From assembly GCA_017436285.1 (NCBI GenBank), contig JAFSDL010000062.1, forward strand, positions 1 to 37,507: a stretch of DNA of 37,507 nt. Reading direction: 5' to 3'. The notes under the pieces were generated by a model that ran no database searches, was not told the DNA's origin, and saw only the letters and a program-made list of their open reading frames with translations. Source of the stretch: Clostridia bacterium (GTDB lineage Bacteria; Bacillota; Clostridia; Oscillospirales; Acutalibacteraceae). The translations under genes were made by a program, and so were the position numbers. Positions 6,196-15,151 of this stretch are shown here, in pieces (position 1 is the stretch's first letter; each line of letters opens with the position of its first letter).

Positions 6196-7764
6196 TTGGC
6201 AGACGAAAAAACAAATGTTGTTGAAACGCCGGAAATAGACGCTGCTTCCCGTGAGTATGTCTATGAAAACAGAAGATATGTCGGTATGAAGGAAACAATC
6301 TGGTATGTTGTTTACGATATGTGCCAGAGCTTCAATATTGACTCTTTTAACGACCGTTTCATCACAAGTATTCTTCAGATTGACCTTGACTATCAGACAT
6401 TCGTTAGTGTTTTTAACGGCTTCTGGGATGTTATCAACGATATCTTTACAGCGGCAATCGTTGAGAAAACCCGTACCCGTTGGGGTAAATTCAAGCCCTA
6501 TCTTGTAGGTCTCGGTATTCCCGGCACATTGGGTACTTGCTTCTATTGGCTTCTTCCTATGTTCTTCAAGGGCAAGGGCGCAAGGGATATGACAAAATTC
6601 CTTACATATTTTATTCTTGCTGTTGTCCGTGAGGGTGCAGGTACATTCCGTGCTATTGCAAAAACAGGTATGCTGGCTACCATAACGCCGCACCCTGTTG
6701 ACCGTACGCGACTAATCACTATGGCGGAGTTCTTCTCGGGTCTTCTGGGTGAAAAGCTTCCACAGCAGATTCTTACAGTTATCATCGACCTTATCGGTAA
6801 TAAGGTTATTAACCTTTCATATACCTCAACCTTTATGTTTATGGGTAACTTTACTGCAATTGTAAGCGGTGTTGCATCCCTTATCTTCTGCGTTATGACC
6901 CGTGAGCGTGTTCTTCAGTCTGTTGAAACACCCAGTGTTGTGCAGAGCCTGAAATCAGTTGTTAACAACAAGCCCATCTTGTTGCTTACTCTTTCAGAAA
7001 CTCTTTCAAACTTCAGTGTCGGCGGTAGCATCAACGACTACTACATTGACGTTCTTAATTTCGCGTCAATGACAATGGTTGCCGGTATTCCCGGTGCTAT
7101 TATTAACCCCTTCTCATTCTCTCTCGTGCCTTGGTTCAGAAGAAAGTTCTCAACAAAAACTCTCTACCTCCTGGGTACAAAGAGCCAGCCACTCCTTGAT
7201 ATTCCCGTATTCCTTATCGGTATGATAGGTGGTAAGCATAACGGTATTTATAAAAAGGTTCTGCCCATGTTCTTCGTTATGGCAATCAAGGAAGCCATTT
7301 ATATGGTATTCTGGGGCGTTCGTCGAGTTATTCCCAGTGAAATGTATAACGAGTCTATGGACTATTGTGAATGGAAGAACGGTTATCGTACAGAGGCTAT
7401 GACCTCCGTTGCCCGTGACCTTACAAAGAAGCTTGCAAGCATTGCAAACTCTGCTCTTTCCCTTCAGCTTAAGAAGCTTATCGGTTACGATATTTCTTCT
7501 TACACAAGAGGCGAGGCTCAGACAGATAATACCAAGTTCGGTCTTTTCGCTATGGCAACAATTATTCCAACAGTTACAGGTCTTCTTGGTATCGTTCCTA
7601 TTCTCTTCTATGACCTTAGTGGTGAAAAGAGAGAACGTATGTATGCGGAGCTTCTTGCTCGTCGTGAAGAAGCAGGTAAGCTTGCTATGGCAGGCGATAA
7701 AGAATCAATGGAAAAGCTTGCTAAAGAGCAGTTGTCCGTTGGTGAACAGAAAAGAGAGCTTTAA
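6196..7764 (+). CDS. GPH-family (MelB-like, MFS_2) sugar:cation symporter
   Basis: 522 residues from TTG at 6196, chosen because GGAGGTG at 6183-6189 is ideally spaced; an in-frame ATG at 6154 has no ribosome site. About twelve membrane spans. The family motif is FWDVINDIFTAAIVEKTRTRWGKFKPYL at residues 76-103 (matching the WDaInDP...RTRWGKfRPyl signature of melibiose, glucuronide and xyloside carriers). A long loop around residues 380-400 and a charged C-terminal tail of about 35 residues (REEAGKLAMAGDKESMEKLAKEQ) make it longer than MelB. It probably imports an oligosaccharide or glycoside with Na+ or H+. No glycosidase gene is adjacent, so the substrate is open. It ends in a strong terminator. 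Confidence 0.88.
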   Translation: MADEKTNVVETPEIDAASREYVYENRRYVGMKETIWYVVYDMCQSFNIDSFNDRFITSILQIDLDYQTFVSVFNGFWDVINDIFTAAIVEKTRTRWGKFKPYLVGLGIPGTLGTCFYWLLPMFFKGKGARDMTKFLTYFILAVVREGAGTFRAIAKTGMLATITPHPVDRTRLITMAEFFSGLLGEKLPQQILTVIIDLIGNKVINLSYTSTFMFMGNFTAIVSGVASLIFCVMTRERVLQSVETPSVVQSLKSVVNNKPILLLTLSETLSNFSVGGSINDYYIDVLNFASMTMVAGIPGAIINPFSFSLVPWFRRKFSTKTLYLLGTKSQPLLDIPVFLIGMIGGKHNGIYKKVLPMFFVMAIKEAIYMVFWGVRRVIPSEMYNESMDYCEWKNGYRTEAMTSVARDLTKKLASIANSALSLQLKKLIGYDISSYTRGEAQTDNTKFGLFAMATIIPTVTGLLGIVPILFYDLSGEKRERMYAELLARREEAGKLAMAGDKESMEKLAKEQLSVGEQKREL

Positions 7765-7776
7765 TTTAAAGTATTT

Positions 7777-7805
7777 TCGGCGGCACGATGTGTCGCCGAT
7801 TTTTT
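7777..7805 (+). terminator. Intrinsic terminator after the GPH symporter gene
   Basis: TCGGCGGCAC (7777-7786) pairs with GTGTCGCCGA (7790-7799), one G-U pair, followed by six T. Confidence 0.9.
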
Positions 7806-7827
7806 AAGAAAAATGAAAGGAGCAATT

Positions 7828-8622
7828 ATGGCAAAATCAAGTTATTTATCTAATTCAGCAAAAATATTAGCCGTTTTGTCGGCAATGCTCCTTCTGGCTA
7901 ATATTCTTGTGGCGGTAGGCTCAATGGGGAATTTACCCGAGGCTTCCAAGCTTGCCACAAGCTTTTCTAATTTGTGCCTTTATGTTGTTTTGGTTATGGG
8001 TTATGTTGCATTTAATGGTGAGGCAGTTTGCCATAAGCGATACAGAAACAGAAAAAGAAAAAAGCTTTTAGGTTTTTTTAAATTGCTTCTGCTTCTCGCT
8101 TTTCTTTCAAGATATATAAAGGTTGTTCCTGAAAATCTTGTTATGACAATACCTGCACAGAGCACAGGTGGTATTGTTGCCAGATTTCTTATGAGCCTTT
8201 TATCAACCGCTTGCTCATTCGGGTTTCTTTTTGGCGCAATTTCTCTTTGGTATTTTATAAGAGATAAGGAGCATACAAGGCTTCTTTTTCCCCAACTGCT
8301 TTCCCTTATGCTCAGCATAATTTATAATTTCTTTAAATTTATGAATTATGCTGTCGGTAAATATCATGTAACAGTTTTAGGAGAGGGGATTTCTGAGATT
8401 TTTGCACGGGATGAAATTGCACAGCTTCTTTGCATTTTCCAATTCCTTGTTAATTTGATAATGCTCATTTGCGTTGCTGTGTTTTATGGTAAAAAAGGCG
8501 ATGAAGAGCAGGAAATTCTCGATAAAAACACCAAGGTGCTTAAAAAAGCAAGAAATGTTTACAACGACGAGGGCTACGGAATTGATACCTTTGAGGATGA
8601 TTATTTAAGCTCTGATAATTGA
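7828..8622 (+). CDS. Unknown multi-span membrane protein
   Basis: 264 residues. ATG at 7828 is chosen because AAAGGAG precedes it; the in-frame ATG at 7813 overlaps that site. Hydrophobic segments fall near residues 12-32, 47-64, 82-97, 117-144, 152-172 and 198-220, so five or six spans. A strongly basic loop (HKRYRNRKRKKLLG, residues 69-82) follows the second span and should be cytosolic. The C-terminal 40 residues are charged and acidic, likely cytosolic. I do not recognise the family. It sits alone between two terminators, just downstream of the symporter gene; no promoter is obvious, so limited read-through is possible. Function unknown. Confidence 0.75.
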   Translation: MAKSSYLSNSAKILAVLSAMLLLANILVAVGSMGNLPEASKLATSFSNLCLYVVLVMGYVAFNGEAVCHKRYRNRKRKKLLGFFKLLLLLAFLSRYIKVVPENLVMTIPAQSTGGIVARFLMSLLSTACSFGFLFGAISLWYFIRDKEHTRLLFPQLLSLMLSIIYNFFKFMNYAVGKYHVTVLGEGISEIFARDEIAQLLCIFQFLVNLIMLICVAVFYGKKGDEEQEILDKNTKVLKKARNVYNDEGYGIDTFEDDYLSSDN

Positions 8623-8640
8623 AAAGTGAATAAATCAGTA

Positions 8641-8677
8641 ACACCATCTGTATAAATTTACAGGTGGTGTTTTTTTA
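8641..8677 (+). terminator. Intrinsic terminator of the unknown membrane protein gene
   Basis: ACACCATCTGTA (8641-8652) pairs with TACAGGTGGTGT (8659-8670) with one G-U pair, then seven T. The T-run touches the heptamer array that starts at 8677. Confidence 0.9.
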
Positions 8678-8720
8678 TGCGGAATGCGTAGTGCGGAATG
8701 CGGAATGAGGCTTCGCGTTA
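8677..8720 (+). repeat. Heptamer array ATGCGGA x5 plus GCTTCGCGTTA module
   Basis: ATGCGGA, ATGCGTA, GTGCGGA, ATGCGGA, ATGAGGC occupy 8677-8711 without a break in the seven-base period. GCTTCGCGTTA follows at 8710-8720, identical to 5695-5705. The array lies about 40 bases upstream of the GHL10-type gene, and its unit is the complement of the array at 6005-6025. Confidence 0.8.
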
Positions 8721-8747
8721 TTTTTATAAGCTCTGAATGGTGGTTTT

Positions 8748-9977
8748 ATGAAGAAATTAATTGTTTTTTTAATTTTTGTAGCTACAATATTTTTATTTTA
8801 TTATTCTTTTCAAACACAGAGTAACCAAAAAACAAATTTTGAAACTGCAAATGTTACAACACAAGCTTGCGATAAAAAAGGAAACGCAAGCTTTTATTGC
8901 GTCTGGCTCACTTATTCGGAAATCGGGGCTCTTGTTAAAGGGCAAGGTGAAGGTGAATACCGAGAAAGCATTGAAGCTATGTTGAATAATTTAACTGAAA
9001 ACAAAATTAACACGGTTTTTTATCAATGCAGAGCTTTTTGCGATAGCTTTTATAATTCTGATATTTTCCCTGTGTCAAAATATATTACTGCTGATGCGAA
9101 AGCACCAAACTATGACCCCTTTGAAATATTTTTACAAATGGCGGAAGGCTACGGAATTTCTGTTCATTGCTGGGTTAATCCTTACAGAATTTCCTATGAC
9201 AGTGCCCTTGAAAATTTACCGGAAAATTCACCTGCAAGGGAGCTTTATAAGGGGGATAAAAATGCACTTATAATATGCGAAGAGGGGGTTTTTCTGAATC
9301 CTGCCCATAACGAGAGCAGAAAGCTTGTGCTTTCGGGTATAAGAGAAATTTTAGAGAATTATCAGGTGGCAGGGGTGCATTTCGATGATTATTTTTACCC
9401 CGAAAGCAGTAGCATAAACGACAAGGCTTTATATAAGCAATATAAAGAAAAAGGAGGGAGTTTTTCTCTTGATGATTGGCGCAGAGAAAATGTGAATGTG
9501 CTCATAGGCTCGGTTTATTCTCTCGTGAAATCCAAAGACAGTAATTTGATTTTCAGTGTAAGTCCCTCGGCAAACATTGAAAAATGCAAAAATGCTTTTT
9601 ATTGTGATGTTGAAAAATGGTGCAGGGAAGAGGGGTTCGTTGATTTTTTAATTCCGCAGATTTATTATGGCTTTGAAAACGAAGAAATGCCCTTTAATCG
9701 AGTGGTGCAGGAGTGGGAAAGGCTTTCTGACGAGGGTAATATGAAGCTGATTTGCGGTCTTGCGGTTTATAAATGTGGAAAGCAGGATTCCTTTGCAGGC
9801 ACGGGTAAAAATGAATGGAAAGAAAATGTAAATATTTTGAAAAGGCAATATGAACAAGTGCTGAAAAGTCAGCAATGGCAAGGCTTTGCCCTTTTTTCAT
9901 ATTCATTTTGTTTTGGTGATAATGTAACTCAAATTTCTAAAAAAGAAATAAAAAACCTGCTATATATGGTAGAATAA
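8748..9977 (+). CDS. Secreted/anchored GHL10-type (DUF187/YngK-like) glycoside hydrolase
   Basis: 409 residues. An N-terminal hydrophobic segment (residues 4-20) without a clear cleavage site suggests a signal anchor. Residues 48-395 match the glycosyl-hydrolase-like 10 pattern: FYCVWLTY at the start of the barrel, NKINTVFYQCRAFCDSFYNS, HCWVNPYRI, the acidic motif GVHFDDYFYP near residue 210 and LIPQIYYGF. Family members are thought to act on cell-wall or polysaccharide material; the exact reaction is not established. The following two genes are wall hydrolases, which supports an envelope role. Extra cysteines (41, 51, 94, 98) are unusual for a secreted clostridial enzyme and might form disulfides. 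No strong ribosome site precedes the ATG (TGGTGG at 8738). Confidence 0.85.
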   Translation: MKKLIVFLIFVATIFLFYYSFQTQSNQKTNFETANVTTQACDKKGNASFYCVWLTYSEIGALVKGQGEGEYRESIEAMLNNLTENKINTVFYQCRAFCDSFYNSDIFPVSKYITADAKAPNYDPFEIFLQMAEGYGISVHCWVNPYRISYDSALENLPENSPARELYKGDKNALIICEEGVFLNPAHNESRKLVLSGIREILENYQVAGVHFDDYFYPESSSINDKALYKQYKEKGGSFSLDDWRRENVNVLIGSVYSLVKSKDSNLIFSVSPSANIEKCKNAFYCDVEKWCREEGFVDFLIPQIYYGFENEEMPFNRVVQEWERLSDEGNMKLICGLAVYKCGKQDSFAGTGKNEWKENVNILKRQYEQVLKSQQWQGFALFSYSFCFGDNVTQISKKEIKNLLYMVE

Positions 9978-10037
9978 CAGTATATTATGGGATAAAAGGT
10001 CAAAATATAGTCCTGAACTAAAAGTAAAGAGGTAACT

Positions 10038-12524
10038 ATGAAAAGATGTTTAAAGCTCATAGCATTATTGCTTGTTGTTCTTTCTTTTAATTTAATAGTT
10101 CCCGTAGTCAAAGCGGAAGGTGATTTGGGTGATGTGAATGCCGATGGCAAAATCACCTCTGATGACGCACGCCTCGCCTTGCGATATTCTTCAAAAATGC
10201 AAAAGCTCACATCCGCTCAGAAATCTGCCGCCGATATGAATGATGACGGTTCTGTTACACTTGAGGATGTAAATCTCATTATGGCAGATGCCATTGACCT
10301 TGAAACCTATGAGGAGAAGCTTTTGCGACAGGGCTTCCCCAAATCCTATATTGAGCCTCTTTCTGAGCTTCACAAAAAATATCCTCAATGGGAATTTGTT
10401 CCTATGGTAACAGGTCTTGATTGGCAGGATAGTATTGACGGTGAGCGTTCAAGTCACAAAAAACAGCTTATAGAAAGCGTTGTTCAGTCCTCCTTTAAAT
10501 GTAGCTGCAGCTCATGTAGTGGTGTTATTCAGGAATATCCCAATTGGGTAAGTGCTTCCGAGGAAGCGGTTAAATACTATATGGACCCGAGAAATTTCCT
10601 TACAGAAGAATATATTTTCCAGTTTGAAAGCACAGAGTATGACGGTACTTATACCAAAGCAGGTGTTGAAGCAATTCTCAAAAATACTTGGATGTATAAA
10701 TCTGAAATTACATATCTTAACGCTCTTGGAGATACTAAAACCTTTAGCCTTGACGGAGAGGAATTGACCTATTCCGATGTTATACTTAAGGCTGCAAAGG
10801 ACAGCGGAATGAGCGCATATTACCTTGCATCCAAAATGGTGCAGGAGGTTGGCTCAACGTCATCCTCAAATGCAGGTGGCTCAAGCGGTAAAAATTCGCC
10901 CTACAATGGTATCTATAACTACTATAACATCGGTGCATATACAGGTGCTTCCGATGGTCTGAGATGGGCAAACGGTTTTATGAAAACCGCTACCTCAACT
11001 AAAATGTATAAAAAAGCATCTGCCTCAAGCACTCAGGTTGTAACCATTCCCTCAAACACAGAGCTTAACTATATCAGCGCAAGCGGTAGCTTTTACAGAG
11101 TCAAGGCGAAGGTCAACGGAACAACCTATTCGGGCTATGTAAAAAAAGATAACACCTCTGTTTATACCTCCTATGGCAGACCCTGGACAAATCCATATAA
11201 AACCATATATTATGGGGCACAGTATATTTTTGATTCCTTTGGTGATACACAGTTTACCGGGTATTTGCAGAAATTCAATGTTAATCCCGATTCGGAAACC
11301 CTTTACGGTCACGAATATATGGCAAATGTAAGGGCGGCGGCATTTGAATCTCAAAAGACCTATAACGCCTATGCTTCTGCAGATATTCTTGAAAACAGAA
11401 AGGTTTTCTCAATTCCCGTTTTCAAAAATATGCCCGGTGCGGATATGACAAAAGAGGATTATTTCAAGGAATCAAAGCCCACTGTAACAGTTCCCGAATA
11501 TACCGATTCCTCTGTTACTCTCAGTTGGACAAGTCTTGACAACGCACAAAAATATCAGGTTTATAAATATAACAAATCCTCTGAAGACTATGAAAAGATA
11601 AAAACAACAAGCAACACTACCTATACAGATACAAGCCTTTCTGAAGGCGATTTTCCAAGGTATAAGGTGAGAGCTTATTATATCAATGAGGATGGAGAAG
11701 CAATTTATTCCTCATTCAGCTCAGTATTTTATGCAACTGTTGCTCCTGATACACCAACGGGGCTTGAGCTTGTTTCAAAGAGCGATAGTTCAGTTAAGCT
11801 TAAATGGAGTAGCGCCGGCTCTACGGGCTACCTTATTTACCGTTATGATTCTGTTTCGGGCGGTTATGAAAGAATCGGCTCAACAAAATCCACCTCTTAT
11901 ACAGATTCCACAGTGGATAGCGGAACTGCATATAAATATAAAATCAAGGCATACACAAAAACTAATAGCAGAACCTTCTATTCTGCGGATTATTCCTCAG
12001 TGGTTTCTGTTACAACAAGTGGTGAAGCCACTGCTAAAAAGGGTTATGTAAGTATAACAGAGGGCTCTCTTAACATAAGAAAATCTGCAAGCACCTCAGG
12101 TGATATTTTAGTGCAGGTTTCAAATGGCTATCCTGTAACAATACTTGGCTCATCGGGTGATTGGTATAAGGTAAGCCTCGCCTTTAACGGAGAAGAAATA
12201 ACGGGCTATGCCCATAAGGATTACATAAAAATCGGTACATATTCAGGCACTACAACCGAAGAACCCGAAGAGCCTGAAAAAGAAGAGTGCCCCTATACAG
12301 AGCCTGATGTTACTCTTCGTCAGGGCGACAGTGGTGATAGTGTCAGATGGCTTCAATGGTATCTCTATAAATTAGATTATCTTAAGGAAAGTGATATTGA
12401 CGGTTCATTCGGTCCCACAACCCTTTCTGCAGTAAAGGAGTTTCAGACAGATGAAAAGCTTGATGTGGACGGGCTTGTGGGCTCAGGAACAAGAGGCGCT
12501 CTTAAAGCTACTTACGGAGCATAA
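10038..12524 (+). CDS. Secreted dockerin-bearing endo-beta-N-acetylglucosaminidase with SH3, FN3 and PG-binding domains
   Basis: 828 residues; signal peptide to about residue 26 (VKA-EG). In order: dockerin pair 30-88 (GDVNADGKITSDDARLAL, DMNDDGSVTLEDVNLIM); glucosaminidase domain from about 95 to 430, with likely catalytic Glu270 in ASKMVQEVGS and the family tail YGRPWTNPYKTIYYGAQYI; an SH3-like segment at about 318-376 lying inside that catalytic domain; two fibronectin III domains (480-568, 572-660); a second bacterial SH3 (668-733); a Pro/Glu linker; and a PG_binding_1 domain (757-825). It should cut the glycan backbone of peptidoglycan, so an autolysin or daughter-cell separation enzyme. 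A Cys-x-Cys-x-x-Cys cluster at 155-160 is odd. RBS is AGAGG at 10028-10032. The amidase follows after 5 bases. Confidence 0.9.
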   Translation: MKRCLKLIALLLVVLSFNLIVPVVKAEGDLGDVNADGKITSDDARLALRYSSKMQKLTSAQKSAADMNDDGSVTLEDVNLIMADAIDLETYEEKLLRQGFPKSYIEPLSELHKKYPQWEFVPMVTGLDWQDSIDGERSSHKKQLIESVVQSSFKCSCSSCSGVIQEYPNWVSASEEAVKYYMDPRNFLTEEYIFQFESTEYDGTYTKAGVEAILKNTWMYKSEITYLNALGDTKTFSLDGEELTYSDVILKAAKDSGMSAYYLASKMVQEVGSTSSSNAGGSSGKNSPYNGIYNYYNIGAYTGASDGLRWANGFMKTATSTKMYKKASASSTQVVTIPSNTELNYISASGSFYRVKAKVNGTTYSGYVKKDNTSVYTSYGRPWTNPYKTIYYGAQYIFDSFGDTQFTGYLQKFNVNPDSETLYGHEYMANVRAAAFESQKTYNAYASADILENRKVFSIPVFKNMPGADMTKEDYFKESKPTVTVPEYTDSSVTLSWTSLDNAQKYQVYKYNKSSEDYEKIKTTSNTTYTDTSLSEGDFPRYKVRAYYINEDGEAIYSSFSSVFYATVAPDTPTGLELVSKSDSSVKLKWSSAGSTGYLIYRYDSVSGGYERIGSTKSTSYTDSTVDSGTAYKYKIKAYTKTNSRTFYSADYSSVVSVTTSGEATAKKGYVSITEGSLNIRKSASTSGDILVQVSNGYPVTILGSSGDWYKVSLAFNGEEITGYAHKDYIKIGTYSGTTTEEPEEPEKEECPYTEPDVTLRQGDSGDSVRWLQWYLYKLDYLKESDIDGSFGPTTLSAVKEFQTDEKLDVDGLVGSGTRGALKATYGA

Positions 12525-12529
12525 TTTTT

Positions 12530-14080
12530 ATGAAAAGAATATTTAAAACTATGATTTCGATGGTGCTTGTGCTTTCGGTGCTGGCACCATTCTCTACCTG
12601 CCTTTGTGCAGATATTAAGGGCGATATGAATTCAAGCGGGAAAATCACCCTTTCGGATGTCCGAAAAATAATGCGTATTGCTTCAGGTATGGAAATTCCT
12701 GACGAAGAAGCAGGTTTAAAAGCAGATATGAATTCAGACGGGAGCATTACTATGGCAGATGTGAAAACCGCCCTTGCCAAAGCGGTTGATATTGACCCTT
12801 CCTGGACGCTTGGCAAAATAACACAAATTACACCCTCTGAAAAGCACAATTCCTCAACCCGTGTTCAGTTCTGTAAGGTTACGGATTATTGCGGTGAAAC
12901 CTTTCCCTCTTCGCCTGTGAATGATAAATCCAATCCCTTGTATTCACCCTTGCCCAAGGGGACCTATGACTATGTCACATCAGGTCCTGTAACAGATGGT
13001 GCAAGCGGTAAAAGCTTCTATATTTTAGGCTCGGGCAGAAGAATTTATGCTGATGAGGTAAAGGTTTTCACAGGCTATAAAATGCCGTATAATAATATAA
13101 GCCTTCGCGACCATATAGAGTATGCCGGGGACAGCACTAAAATGTATCTTGCTCTTGATTGGCGTGTGCCCTTTAATGTAACAATCAGTCCTCAGAGCTA
13201 TGAAACCGGTTATGATGGGCGCGAATTCAATGTTGCAGACGGTGAATTTACAGGGGCGCATATGGATATTACCTTCCGATATACCAAGTCTGCCGAGGGC
13301 AAATTGACCTTCACCGAAAGCGAGACTATTAAATCTTGCAAGTGGATTGTGAACAGTGAAAATAAAACTGCCACCTTGCGCATATATTTCCGTGAGGAAG
13401 GGGAGTTTTACGGCTATTCAGTTAATTATGATAAAAATAATCTCCTTGTGATTTCCGTGAAGGAGCCTGTAAACAAGCTTAAAGGCAGAACAATTGAAAT
13501 CGACCCCGGTCACGGCGGAAATCAACCGGGAGCAGGGTCGGGCACAGGGGTTTATGAAAGTGCTATTACATATAAAATTGCATTGCAATTGAAAAAATAT
13601 CTTGAAAATGCAGGCGCAAGGGTTATTTTATCAAGGGATAACAGTGCATCTGCTCCTGAAATTGAAGAGCGCAGAATAAATGCGATGAAAAACGATGCGG
13701 ATATGTTTATTTCAATTCACCTTGATGCTTCGGATGCAAAATCTGCTAACGGCTCTTCGGTTTACTATTATAAAAATTATTCAGCACCCTTAGCGGAAGC
13801 AATTTCAGAAGAACTTACCGGAACTCTCAAAAATGAGGTGGGCTACCCTATGAGAGACAGAGGCTTTCATTTCTATCCCTTCAGAGTTATAAGGATTGAA
13901 AATTGCCCTGCGGTTCTGGTGGAATGCGGCTTCATTTCCAATACAAGTGCCGTTATAACGCCTTCATCCAACGCAAAGGTTCAGGCGGATTGCGATTTTG
14001 AGCTGTTGAATACCGCAACAGGTCAGAAATATGTTGCAAAGGGAATTTATAAGGGCATACTTGAATATTTTGATATATAA
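12530..14080 (+). CDS. Secreted dockerin-bearing N-acetylmuramoyl-L-alanine amidase
   Basis: 516 residues. Signal peptide to about residue 27 (CLCA-D). Dockerin at 29-88 (GDMNSSGKITLSDVRKIM, DMNSDGSITMADVKTAL). Residues 95-315 form a beta-rich region that may resemble AMIN-like wall-targeting modules, but I cannot name it. Residues 319-515 are Amidase_3 with a complete active site: His328 in DPGHGG, Glu343, His397 in ISIHLDA and Glu465 in LVECGFISN. It removes stem peptides from glycan strands. It starts 5 bases after the glucosaminidase stop with GGAG at 12515-12518, so the two enzymes are probably co-translated and act on the same wall material. A bidirectional terminator follows. Confidence 0.92.
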   Translation: MKRIFKTMISMVLVLSVLAPFSTCLCADIKGDMNSSGKITLSDVRKIMRIASGMEIPDEEAGLKADMNSDGSITMADVKTALAKAVDIDPSWTLGKITQITPSEKHNSSTRVQFCKVTDYCGETFPSSPVNDKSNPLYSPLPKGTYDYVTSGPVTDGASGKSFYILGSGRRIYADEVKVFTGYKMPYNNISLRDHIEYAGDSTKMYLALDWRVPFNVTISPQSYETGYDGREFNVADGEFTGAHMDITFRYTKSAEGKLTFTESETIKSCKWIVNSENKTATLRIYFREEGEFYGYSVNYDKNNLLVISVKEPVNKLKGRTIEIDPGHGGNQPGAGSGTGVYESAITYKIALQLKKYLENAGARVILSRDNSASAPEIEERRINAMKNDADMFISIHLDASDAKSANGSSVYYYKNYSAPLAEAISEELTGTLKNEVGYPMRDRGFHFYPFRVIRIENCPAVLVECGFISNTSAVITPSSNAKVQADCDFELLNTATGQKYVAKGIYKGILEYFDI

Positions 14081-14116
14081 AAAAACTTCGGAACAGAAAT
14101 GTTCCGAAGCTTTTTT
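14081..14116. terminator. Bidirectional terminator between convergent genes
   Basis: CTTCGGAAC (14086-14094) pairs with GTTCCGAAG (14101-14109); five A precede and six T follow, so it works for the amidase (plus) and the WYL gene (minus). Confidence 0.92.
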
Positions 14117-15113
14117 AATAGTTGTTAAGTATCTCTTCCGCCTTCTTCTTCACCTCATAAATCAAATCATTAGGAGCCTTTACCTTGATTTTTCCGCCGA
14201 ATTGAACAACCCATTTTGTAAGCCCGTCACTTACAATTCCGTTGGTTTTCAAAAGAAAGTGCTCATTATCGAATTTCTGGATTTTTACATTCTCGCCGAA
14301 TCGGTCAAGAATTACCTCAAGAATTTCATTACTGCAAATCAGTTCAATAGGCTTTGGTTCACCGCTATACATATTGAAAAGCTTTGTGGCATAGTCAGCA
14401 GAATCAAAGTTATTTCTGTAATCGGAAACCTCTGAAAAGTGTCTTGCAGGGGATTTAGTCTTCTGCAATTTTTTTATTTTATCTATTCTAAGATGCATCA
14501 GGTTGTCATATTTTTCATTGTTGCAAACAAGGTAATAATGGTCCTCAGACCATATAAGTGCATAGGGGCTGACCGTAAAGGCTTTTTCTTCCTTTGCGGT
14601 TTTAAATTCCTCTGTGATTTTTCTTCTTGTGTAATTGAAGCTTACCTTTACACCCTCTGTAATAGCCTCATCAAGAAGGCTTATGGTGTAATAAATTTCT
14701 TCGTTACTGCATTTTGGGCGATTATCAACATAAACCTGAGAATGTAAAATTTTAGCCTGATTTTCACTTGCAAAGCTTTCAATTTTTTCAACCAATTGGT
14801 TTGTTTTTTTCTGTGAAATGAAGTTTGCCGCCTGAACCGCATCAGAAAGAAGGCGGATTTCGGCAAGCTCAAAATCCCTTGTACCTAAAAAATAACCGCC
14901 ACGATTTTTAGAGCCTGAGTGAATAATGTCAAAGCCATATTCCTTTAAAATTTCAATATCCTTATATATTGATTTTCTTTCTGCAGGAATATCTGATTTG
15001 TTAAGCTCCTCAACAATTTCCGTTGCTGCAAGAAAGTGCTCCTCATCGGTTTTTTTCTTTAAAATATCTGCAAGATAAAGTAATTTTAATTTGGATTTCT
15101 GAGTTCCTGCCAT
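14115..15113 (-). CDS. WYL-domain transcriptional regulator
   Basis: 332 residues. Residues 5-65 form a winged helix (HTH_11 type: ILKKKTDEEHFLAATEIVEELN, then ERKSIYKDIEILKEYGFDI and a Gly-rich wing GGYFLG). Residues about 150-225 are the WYL domain, with the pocket region FTVSPYALIWSEDHYYLVC; the C-terminal WCX-like extension runs to residue 330. These proteins regulate transcription, often in response to nucleic acid or a small ligand. It is divergent from the mreB-like gene, and a perfect 30-base palindrome covers the -35 boxes of both promoters, so autoregulation and control of the mreB-polA side are likely. Ligand unknown. Confidence 0.9.
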   Translation of the reverse strand: MAGTQKSKLKLLYLADILKKKTDEEHFLAATEIVEELNKSDIPAERKSIYKDIEILKEYGFDIIHSGSKNRGGYFLGTRDFELAEIRLLSDAVQAANFISQKKTNQLVEKIESFASENQAKILHSQVYVDNRPKCSNEEIYYTISLLDEAITEGVKVSFNYTRRKITEEFKTAKEEKAFTVSPYALIWSEDHYYLVCNNEKYDNLMHLRIDKIKKLQKTKSPARHFSEVSDYRNNFDSADYATKLFNMYSGEPKPIELICSNEILEVILDRFGENVKIQKFDNEHFLLKTNGIVSDGLTKWVVQFGGKIKVKAPNDLIYEVKKKAEEILNNY

Positions 15114-15151
15114 ACTAACACCTCTTGTACTATTAATAGGTCTATAACTCT

